Source: Deltaproteobacteria bacterium (GTDB lineage Bacteria > Desulfobacterota > Desulfobacteria > Desulfobacterales > ETH-SRB1). Taken from it: a stretch of DNA of 5,415 bases. Made by a program: the position numbers and the translations under genes. Where the stretch lies: assembly GCA_019309665.1 (NCBI GenBank), contig JAFDFV010000221.1:1-5415 (forward strand), in the 5' to 3' direction. The notes beneath the pieces were generated by a model that did not search any database, was not told the DNA's origin, and worked only from the letters and a program-made list of their open reading frames with translations. Shown piece by piece: positions 1 to 4,636 of this stretch (the stretch's first letter is position 1; each line of letters starts with the position of its first letter).

Positions 1-1179
1 ACAGACGGCAAAAATCTACTTCCCCTTCCCTCCTCACAGGATCACAAAGCAATATACGACAACGACCAGGGTCCAAATACCGGAGGAATGGGCGCATATT
101 CTTCTGCTCCAATAATAGACCGGTATATGCATAAAAAAATTATGGAAGAAGTTATGATGCCGACTATCCAGGCAATGGCAAGTGAAGGCCGGCCCTACAA
201 AGGTGTATTGTATGCCGGACTTATGATAGATAAAGACCGGATAAAAGTTCTTGAATTCAATGCACGTTTTGGAGATCCTGAGGCTCAACCTCTTTTAATG
301 CGGATTAAAAACGACATTGTTCCGATAATGGAGGCAACAATTGAAGGAACGCTGGATAAATGTAAACTTGAAATTGATGACAGGGCGGCGGTCTGTCTAG
401 TCATGGCATCCAAAGGATATCCTGGTTCATACAAAAAGGGCATACCGATTTCAGGGCTTAAAGACATAAAAAGAATGAAAGATGTTGTCGTTTTTCATGC
501 AGGCACTGATAAAAAAGATAAAAAAATTGTTACAAACGGAGGCCGTGTCCTGGGAGTTACCGCTTTAGGAAATTCCGTCAAAAAAGCCATATCAAAGGCG
601 TACATGGCTGCTTCCAGAATAACATGGAACGGAGTATATTATCGCAAAGATATTGGACAAAAGGCATTAAAAAGAATAGAACAACCTCCGAAAGTAGGAA
701 TTGTGATGGGGAGCGACTCAGACTATAAAGTTATGGAAGAAACCGTGGCTGCTCTAAAAAAATTCGATATTCCATTTGAAATGACTGTTGCATCCGCACA
801 CAGAAGCCCTGAAAAAGCACATGAATTTGCATCCTCAGCACAAAAGCGAGGGCTTAAAGTTATTATTGCAGGTGCAGGACATGCAGCGCATCTTGCAGGA
901 GCTATCGCGGCTTATACTTCTCTCCCCGTTATTGGAGTCCCAATAGATTCTTCTGCCTTGCAAGGCCTGGATTCTCTTCTTTCCACCGTTCAGATGCCTC
1001 CAGGCATACCAGTGGCAACTGTGGCTATAGGAAAACCAGGAGCAAGAAATGCGGGAATACTTGCAGCACAAATACTCGCTGTTTCAGATGCCGGGCTGGA
1101 GAAAATGCTTGATAATTATAAAAAAGAAATGGCCGCAAAGGTAGAAGAAAAAGCAGGCAAACTTCAAGGTCAAATATAG
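1..1179 (+). CDS. purDE: PurD-PurE fusion: glycinamide ribonucleotide synthetase / N5-CAIR mutase (5' partial)
   Basis: The reading frame is open from base 1, so the N-terminal half of PurD lies outside the window; the ATG at 88 is internal. Bases 1-660 encode the PurD C-terminal part (phosphoribosylamine + glycine + ATP to GAR). Visible motifs are SQDHK (codons 12-16), the GPNTGGMGAYS loop (codons 24-34), the metal-binding EFNARFGDPEAQ (from codon 85) and the usual PurD ending ITWNGVYYRKDIG. After a linker of about 8-10 residues, bases from about 690 encode a complete PurE: GIVMGSDSD, the catalytic SAHRSP, GAGHAAHLAG and VQMPPGIPVATVAIG. SAHR and GAGxAAHL point to class I PurE (N5-CAIR mutase), which needs PurK, not seen here. 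There is no stop and no plausible internal start at the junction, so one bifunctional cytosolic polypeptide is expected. The PurE tail (about 45 residues after AAQILA) is Lys/Glu-rich. The TAG overlaps the next gene's GTG. PurD and PurE assignments are very secure; the fusion rests on the sequence being free of error around 660-690. Confidence 0.95.
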   Translation, partial: TDGKNLLPLPSSQDHKAIYDNDQGPNTGGMGAYSSAPIIDRYMHKKIMEEVMMPTIQAMASEGRPYKGVLYAGLMIDKDRIKVLEFNARFGDPEAQPLLMRIKNDIVPIMEATIEGTLDKCKLEIDDRAAVCLVMASKGYPGSYKKGIPISGLKDIKRMKDVVVFHAGTDKKDKKIVTNGGRVLGVTALGNSVKKAISKAYMAASRITWNGVYYRKDIGQKALKRIEQPPKVGIVMGSDSDYKVMEETVAALKKFDIPFEMTVASAHRSPEKAHEFASSAQKRGLKVIIAGAGHAAHLAGAIAAYTSLPVIGVPIDSSALQGLDSLLSTVQMPPGIPVATVAIGKPGARNAGILAAQILAVSDAGLEKMLDNYKKEMAAKVEEKAGKLQGQI

Positions 1180-1771
1180 TGTCCAGCCGAAAATTGCTGA
1201 TAGACCCTTTTAATCCCCAGCCGGAGTTAATTCTGAAAGCAGCCGGCTTAATAAAAAAAGGCGGTGTAGTTCTATTCCCGACAAGATGTCTTTATGGACT
1301 TGGAGCAGATGCATTTAATCCGGAGGCTGTTGACAAGGTTTTCAGGATAAAACAAAGACCATACAACAAACCGGTATCAGTTCTGATAAAGGATACAAAT
1401 GACCTGCATATACTTGTAAAACATGTTCCATCAACTGCAAAATGTATTATGGACTATTTCTGGCCGGGACAAATCACAATTGTATTTGAAGCATACGCTT
1501 GCCGGAACATCCTGTAGCTCTTTCCCTTGTAAAAGAAGTGAATAGCCCGATAACAGGAACAAGCGCCAATATCTCAGGGAAAGCAGGGTGTTCAGCTATA
1601 TCTGATCTTGACGTTCAAATTGCCGATAAAATAGACCTGATGCTTAATGCAGGTCCGCTCAAAGGAGGAACAGGTTCGACTGTTATCGATGTTACAACTC
1701 CCTTTCCCACAATTTTAAGGGAAGGTTATGTTTCTGCAAAGAATATTTTTGCAGTACTTGAGAAAAGATAA
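1179..1771 (+). pseudogene. tsaC: Broken threonylcarbamoyl-AMP synthase (TsaC/YrdC/Sua5 family), internal deletion and frameshift
   Basis: The family makes threonylcarbamoyl-AMP from Thr, bicarbonate and ATP for the t6A37 modification of ANN-decoding tRNAs. The N-terminal part (GTG at 1179, stop at 1515-1517, 112 codons) has FPTRCLYGLGADA (residues 33-45), RIKQRPYNKPVSVLI and FWPGQITIVFEA. The C-terminal part continues in another frame from about 1493: IRLPEHPVALSL, the conserved GTSANISG, GSTVIDV and LREGYVS, ending at 1771. Relatives have about 16 residues between the VFEA-like strand and IRLPEHP, including the TAGTGxxG loop. Here these are missing and the frame slips near 1491-1495, implying a loss of about 3n+1 bases (around 49). 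Neither half should be active alone. The start overlaps the purDE stop by one base (TAGTG), with an AAGG Shine-Dalgarno at 1166-1169, so it was translationally coupled. TsaC function is usually essential, so another copy is expected elsewhere, or this is an assembly error. Confidence 0.88.
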
Positions 1772-1801
1772 CGCTTTAGCGCTTTTAAATATTATTTTTT
1801 C

Positions 1802-1857
1802 GTAGGGGCGATCCTTGTGATCGCCTTGATTAGGGCGAATACAAGATTCGCCCCTAC
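1802..1857. repeat. 56-bp palindromic repeat of the GTAGGGGCGA type
   Basis: Arms 1802-1825 and 1834-1857 are reverse complements at 20 of 24 positions, with a perfect outer 10 bp (GTAGGGGCGA / TCGCCCCTAC) and an 8-base loop. From memory this resembles short palindromic repeats dispersed between genes in many environmental bacteria, including Desulfobacterota; that is recall, not a search. It lies 31 bp after the tsaC remnant. It is not followed by a T-run, so it is not an intrinsic terminator in the + direction, though as RNA it would form a stable hairpin that could protect an upstream 3' end. The mismatches are placed symmetrically in the arms. Confidence 0.8.
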
Positions 1858-1915
1858 ATGTTTATCCTTGCCTGCCCGCCTGGAGGGTTATCCTGTCAGA
1901 TTCTTTTTCAAAAGG

Positions 1916-1922
1916 CTAAATT
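1916..1922. repeat. Left copy of putative 7-bp target site duplication (CTAAATT)
   Basis: CTAAATT here is repeated in direct orientation at 2097-2103, immediately outside the two ends of the MITE-like element. In AT-rich DNA a 7-bp match has some chance of being accidental, but its position exactly at both ends supports transposition. Confidence 0.5.
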
Positions 1923-1923
1923 A

Positions 1924-2096
1924 GTAACTACTCAGGTATTTAGACTGAAGGCTATAGGCTGAAGGAAACAGATAATTCTTGAGCGTTATTCTCTATGTTT
2001 AAGACAAAATTTCCAGCCGCTTTAAGAAAATATTGGCTTCTGGGAGTCTTTTCCCTAAAGGTCTTCAGTCTTCAGCCTAAACACCTGAGTAGTTAC
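1924..2096. mobile_element. MITE-like non-coding element with terminal inverted repeats
   Basis: The ends are perfect 14-bp inverted repeats: GTAACTACTCAGGT at 1924-1937 and its reverse complement at 2083-2096. With three mismatches the arms extend to 30 bp (1924-1953 and 2067-2096). Smaller CTGAAG units recur inside both arms (GACTGAAG at 1943, GGCTGAAG at 1957, CTTCAGTC at 2063). The interior of about 110 bp has no open reading frame of note. The 7-mer CTAAATT occurs on both sides (1916-1922 and 2097-2103), as expected for a target site duplication, although an extra A (1923) sits between the left copy and the left end. The size, lack of coding capacity and flanking repeats fit a miniature inverted-repeat transposable element. 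The mobilising transposase family is not identifiable from this copy. Confidence 0.65.
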
Positions 2097-2103
2097 CTAA
2101 ATT
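2097..2103. repeat. Right copy of putative 7-bp target site duplication (CTAAATT)
   Basis: This is the direct repeat of 1916-1922 and directly abuts the right terminal inverted repeat ending at 2096. Confidence 0.5.
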
Positions 2104-2124
2104 GTTACGAGAAAAGCAATTTTA

Positions 2125-2153
2125 TTGACAACAGCCGCTGATTCACATATATA
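2125..2153 (+). promoter_or_regulatory. Sigma-70-type promoter of the tRNA-Leu gene
   Basis: A perfect TTGACA -35 box (2125-2130) is followed, after exactly 17 bases, by TATATA (2148-2153) as the -10 box. Transcription would begin about 2160, some 10 bases before the mature tRNA 5' end at 2170. This is the clearest promoter in the window. It lies just 22 bp beyond the right copy of the putative target duplication, so the MITE-like element inserted next to it without disrupting it. Confidence 0.75.
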
Positions 2154-2165
2154 AAAAATTTACAC

Positions 2166-2393
2166 CTACGCCGGAGTGGTGAAACTGGTAGACGCAGAGG
2201 ACTCAAAATCCTCCGGGGGCAACTCCATCTCGGTTCGATTCCGAGCTCCGGCACCAAAAAAATCATTTTCACCTTGTTGTATTGCCGCATAGAGCTCCTC
2301 ATCCACTCGCTGGAATATATCTTCTGAACTTTCCTGTTCAGAAAACTCAACCACCCCATCGGCCAGAAATATCCGTGTCTCGTATGTTATTTT
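2166..2393 (-). pseudogene. C-terminal remnant of a GGDEF-domain protein, antisense to and running into tRNA-Leu
   Basis: On the minus strand, bases 2360 down to 2256 encode a GVVEF stretch followed by EDIFQRVDEELYAAIQQGEN. This fits the end of GGDEF (diguanylate cyclase) domains, roughly S-x-G-V-A-E-F then LxxRADEALYxAKxxGRN. Upstream, this frame hits TAA at 2394-2396 and no GGDEF signature motif or other conserved part is seen, so only the last 35 or so residues of the domain survive. Downstream there is no stop before the tRNA: the frame continues through the antisense of tRNA-Leu to a TAG at 2166-2168. The intact ancestor may therefore have ended inside the tRNA antisense strand or lost its own stop. 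It has no activity as it stands. The GGDEF resemblance is convincing over about 20 residues but short, hence moderate confidence. Confidence 0.5.
2170..2256 (+). tRNA. tRNA-Leu (anticodon CAA), CCA encoded
   Basis: The acceptor stem GCCGGAG (2170-2176) pairs fully with CTCCGGC (2246-2252), followed by discriminator A and encoded CCA (2254-2256). The anticodon stem GAGGA/TCCTC encloses the loop CTCAAAA, giving anticodon CAA (2204-2206), which reads UUG Leu codons. The T arm is CTCGG-TTCGATT-CCGAG. A long variable arm lies between the anticodon and T arms, as in class II tRNAs such as Leu. All expected parts are present and paired, so it should be functional. Its 3' end is a typical integration site for tyrosine-recombinase elements, and the DNA beyond it looks like accessory sequence. 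No second copy of the tRNA 3' end was found in the window. Confidence 0.97.
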
Positions 2394-2396
2394 TTA

Positions 2397-2519
2397 GAAA
2401 GATCGATGAGAGTTATAAACTTCGAAAATTTACATATCCTGATGCAAAATCACAGCTTTACAATCCCCATAGATAATGATAAGTAAATAGCTGTTGATCG
2501 GAGCGGCCCAGTCCAACAA
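2397..2519. other. Intergenic stretch, nothing recognisable
   Basis: This stretch lies between the GGDEF remnant and the inverted-repeat segment. A short + frame from 2282 to 2476 crosses it but overlaps the GGDEF remnant antisense and shows no family motif or ribosome binding site. No RNA, terminator or attachment-site duplicate was recognised. It may be a scar where incoming DNA joined the interrupted GGDEF gene. Confidence 0.4.
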
Positions 2520-2628
2520 AGTTTTATCCATCATCCCGCTGAGAAAGCGCATCGTCCGAGCTTTTCAACCTGTTTCCGCCAAACCTGGCTTTCCAGTATT
2601 TTTGCACTGCGGGACAATGGATAAAACT
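2520..2628. repeat. 109-bp segment bounded by 20-bp inverted repeats, upstream of the DUF4238 gene
   Basis: The arms 2520-2539 (starting AGTTTTATCCAT) and 2609-2628 (ending ATGGATAAAACT) are reverse complements at 18 of 20 positions, with 69 bases between them. Pairing does not extend outward, and inward it becomes patchy. No direct repeats flank it and it holds no open reading frame. It could be a second MITE-like element, the end sequences of a lost insertion sequence, or a structured leader or operator for the gene starting at 2651, whose start is only 22 bp past the right arm. I do not recognise the family. Confidence 0.6.
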
Positions 2629-2636
2629 CTATACGT

Positions 2637-2642
2637 TATACT
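2637..2642 (+). promoter_or_regulatory. Possible -10 element (TATACT) for the DUF4238 gene
   Basis: TATACT lies 8 bp upstream of the ATG at 2651, and there is no purine-rich Shine-Dalgarno in between. If used, the transcript would begin at or within a few bases of the ATG, giving a leaderless or nearly leaderless mRNA. No good -35 box stands at 16-18 bp; GGGACA at 2611-2616 is too far. This is weak evidence. Confidence 0.25.
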
Positions 2643-2650
2643 CTACTAAT

Positions 2651-3619
2651 ATGAAAAAGAAATCGACAGCGAGGCGTCATCATTACCTACCGCAATCATA
2701 CTTGGCTCGATTTACGGACAAAGGCACTAAGGAAGGACAGTTCTTTGTGCTAGAAGTCGAATCTGGGCGTACATTTCGGACATCACCGAAAAATGTTGCG
2801 GTTGAACTTGATTTTAATCGCGTCGATATCGACGGCCACCCGCCGGATGTTATCGAAAAAGCCTTTTCTCCACTGGAGCAGGAAGCAGGTCAGGCAATTG
2901 CAAATATAGCCGCCACAGGAAGATTTCCTAACGATGAAGATTACAACTCTATTCTCAATCTAATTTGCCTCATCGCAGTACGTAATCCATTCTTGCGCAA
3001 ATCCTTCAACCGTGCCCGAGCGCAAACAATTCACATCATCGGTGACTTGCTAGTATCGGATGAAAAGTTATTTGATCATCATGTCCAAAAAGCGAGGGAG
3101 AATGGCGAGAACATCCCGGATTCCATATTATTCGAGGAGATGAAACGCTTTATAGATGAACGAAACTATGAAATCGAGTTTTTCCCTGAAGGCAATCTCC
3201 GGGTCGAACTGAACACCTTCGACAAGATCTTGCCGATTCTCGGTGAACGAACTTGGTCATTGGTAATTGCGCCTTCAGACGGACCAGGGTTTATCTGTTC
3301 GGATCATCCGGTAACTATAAATTGGAAGTCAGGTCGTAAGGGTCACATCGGGTTAGGGTCGCGGGAATCGGAAGTTTTCTTCCCTTTGAGTCGCCGTGCA
3401 GGTTTCTATGGCACTTTCGAAGATCCCTTGAAAAAGGTTGTTCATGCCAAACAAGGAAATGTCGCAACCATGAACCGACGCTTGGTATTCAATGCCGAAA
3501 GACATGTATTTTCGTCCCAAAAATCGTTTGTAATGTGGATCGATGGCGAAATAAAAACCATAAATTGTGGGTATAACCAAGCTAATCCATCCGACGCAAA
3601 AAGCCGCGCGGCTGATTAG
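2651..3619 (+). CDS. DUF4238 domain-containing protein
   Basis: This 322-residue protein has the hallmark start of the DUF4238 family, HHYLPQSYLARF (residues 10-21), where relatives have HHYxPQxYLrxF. Other features typical of the family are IEKAFSPLEQEAG (68-80), a helical stretch with RNPFLRK (111-117), FICSDHPV (214-221) near the middle and FPLSRRAGFYG (244-254). The length is normal and the protein looks complete, soluble and cytosolic, with no signal peptide or membrane segment. No biochemical function is established for the family to my knowledge; conserved His, Asp and Arg residues suggest, but do not prove, an enzyme. The ATG at 2651 directly precedes the KKKS start and places the HHY motif as in relatives. 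No Shine-Dalgarno is visible. It is followed after 14 bp by the PIN-like gene on the same strand. Its GC content (about half in the middle) is clearly higher than that neighbour's, hinting at different origins. Confidence 0.88.
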   Translation: MKKKSTARRHHYLPQSYLARFTDKGTKEGQFFVLEVESGRTFRTSPKNVAVELDFNRVDIDGHPPDVIEKAFSPLEQEAGQAIANIAATGRFPNDEDYNSILNLICLIAVRNPFLRKSFNRARAQTIHIIGDLLVSDEKLFDHHVQKARENGENIPDSILFEEMKRFIDERNYEIEFFPEGNLRVELNTFDKILPILGERTWSLVIAPSDGPGFICSDHPVTINWKSGRKGHIGLGSRESEVFFPLSRRAGFYGTFEDPLKKVVHAKQGNVATMNRRLVFNAERHVFSSQKSFVMWIDGEIKTINCGYNQANPSDAKSRAAD

Positions 3620-3633
3620 CATTATGGCTGATT

Positions 3634-4452
3634 ATGTCATATGTAATTTTAGATAAAAGTTTTTTGGATGCAGCAAACAAGGAAGAATTCACCTCTCTTT
3701 GTAATGAACATACAGTATTAATGACTGATGTTTTATTTCACGAACTGGTAACTACAAGAAAAAAGAGCAGGCAATATTGCTTCAATAAATTTCCCTCTAA
3801 AACTAATCCTGTAGAGCTTATACCAAATATCGGTACCCTTCTTCGTTATGAATTAGAAACCCACAAGCAATGCACGCCTTTCGATCGAAGAATTAAAGCT
3901 GTATTCAAATTCAACGACAAATTAAGAGATGGTACTTTTGAATTTACAGATAAACAGGACAAATTTAGAGAAAAACGAGATTCTGAGGCCAAATCAGATG
4001 CAAAAACATTTTTTGAATTGGCTACGCTTGTTCCAGGATTTTTTTCACAACTGAATAAATTAGCTGTTAAGAATTTCCCTGATGCAGTTGAAGAGGCAAA
4101 GCAACAAATTGCATCTGATACCGAGAAGGTCAGAGAAATCTATAGAAGCTTTTTAGACTATGATGCACCACCCAATCCAGTTGATGCTGAATTAATTAAT
4201 GTTAATTGGGCCTATTTCCGTTGGATTCAGGTTAGAATTTTTTATTCACTAAATTTGCTTTTGAAATATCATGGGCAACTACCAGAAAATCCATCTCAAA
4301 AATTTTGGCGGAGGATTGAACACGATCTTCTTGATTCTGAGTATGTTATTTTGGGGGCTCTAACGGGCGCTTTAGCAAGTAACGAAAAACCAATGATTAC
4401 TAATTTTAAGTCTCTATGCCCCTGTGGTGAAACATTCAGCGTTATTAGGTGA
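3634..4452 (+). CDS. PIN-like domain protein, putative nuclease
   Basis: This is a 272-residue soluble protein that I cannot assign to a named family. Its ends read like a PIN-type fold. It opens with a hydrophobic strand ending in Asp (SYVILDKSFL, D7), followed by TDVLFHELVT with E37. Near the C-terminus it has HDLLDSEYVILGAL (D231, D234, E236) and then ASNEKPMITNF, where PIN proteins usually place the last strand and often a fourth acidic residue; here N250/E251 stand there. The middle (about residues 85-225) is a long charged helical insertion, making it much larger than a simple VapC toxin. A CPCG pair (C262, C264) sits near the end. An RNase or DNase role is inference only. It starts 14 bp after the DUF4238 stop, without a clear ribosome binding site, so coupled translation is plausible. 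It is markedly AT-rich compared with that gene. The ATG at 3624 is out of frame and leads to only 10 codons. Confidence 0.6.
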   Translation: MSYVILDKSFLDAANKEEFTSLCNEHTVLMTDVLFHELVTTRKKSRQYCFNKFPSKTNPVELIPNIGTLLRYELETHKQCTPFDRRIKAVFKFNDKLRDGTFEFTDKQDKFREKRDSEAKSDAKTFFELATLVPGFFSQLNKLAVKNFPDAVEEAKQQIASDTEKVREIYRSFLDYDAPPNPVDAELINVNWAYFRWIQVRIFYSLNLLLKYHGQLPENPSQKFWRRIEHDLLDSEYVILGALTGALASNEKPMITNFKSLCPCGETFSVIR

Positions 4453-4457
4453 TATAT

Positions 4458-4483
4458 TGGCAAGTAAATTAGTACACTTGCCA
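4458..4483 (+). terminator. Hairpin just after the PIN-like gene, possible weak terminator
   Basis: TGGCAAGT (4458-4465) and ACTTGCCA (4476-4483) form a perfect 8-bp stem with a 10-base loop, starting 5 bp after the stop codon at 4452. There is no T-run after it, so efficient intrinsic termination is doubtful; it may instead shield the mRNA 3' end. Confidence 0.35.
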
Positions 4484-4495
4484 TAACCCGTCAGT

Positions 4496-4610
4496 TCAGG
4501 TAACAGCTAGGGCCGAGGCGCTTTGGCAGAGTGTTGCAGAATTAAAAATTTGTCATTTTTATTGAAGTCAGTGGAAGCCCTGGCTGCCCCTGACTTCAGC
4601 GTTAGCCTGA
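4496..4610. other. Inverted-repeat region, weakly attC-like
   Basis: The outer ends TCAGGTAAC (4496-4504) and GTTAGCCTGA (4601-4610) are complementary apart from one extra base. The 3' side reads TTCAGCGTTAGCC, which resembles the right end of integron attC sites (GCGTTRRRY), and the AAC/GTT pair and the 115-bp size also fit. Against this, the left box AGGTAAC departs from RYYYAAC, the inner boxes pair poorly and unevenly, and a strong hairpin sits entirely within the right half. It is listed as a structured element of unknown role. Confidence 0.25.
4563..4598 (+). repeat. Strong 36-base hairpin upstream of the radical SAM gene
   Basis: TGAAGTCAGTGGAAGCC and GGCTGCCCCTGACTTCA are reverse complements at 15 of 17 positions and are separated by only two bases, with the outer nine base pairs perfect. 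No T-run follows, so it is not a standard terminator. It lies 38 bp before the ATG at 4637 and could affect the 5' leader of the radical SAM transcript, or be part of the larger inverted repeat around it. Confidence 0.7.
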
Positions 4611-4626
4611 GTTAAAAAGACTGTGC

Positions 4627-4631
4627 GGAGG
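4627..4631 (+). promoter_or_regulatory. Ribosome binding site of the radical SAM gene
   Basis: GGAGG stands 5 bases before the ATG at 4637 and fixes that start. It is the only strong Shine-Dalgarno among the accessory genes; the two genes at 2651 and 3634 have none. Confidence 0.85.
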
Positions 4632-4636
4632 ATTAA

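Noticed and set aside
285..1071. Minus-strand frames at 34-288, 285-467 and 835-1071
   Set aside because: These are shadows of the strongly conserved purDE coding sequence.
88..1179. ATG at 88 as the start of a gene
   Set aside because: It is the internal Met of the PurD GPNTGGMGAYS motif, and the frame is open and homologous to PurD upstream to base 1.
1772..1801. Intrinsic terminator after tsaC (ACGCTTTAGCGC followed by T-rich sequence)
   Set aside because: Only a 3-4 bp stem is possible, the loop is too tight, and the T-run lies too far from it.
2105..2359. 84-residue minus-strand frame over tRNA-Leu
   Set aside because: Much of it is the antisense translation of the tRNA, and it competes with the GGDEF-like frame. 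It is spurious.
2282..2476. 64-residue plus-strand frame
   Set aside because: No motif and no ribosome binding site are visible, and its first part is antisense to the GGDEF remnant.
3624..3656. Small frame MADYVICNFR starting just after the DUF4238 stop
   Set aside because: It has only 10 codons and overlaps the start of the PIN-like gene in another frame, with no ribosome binding site.
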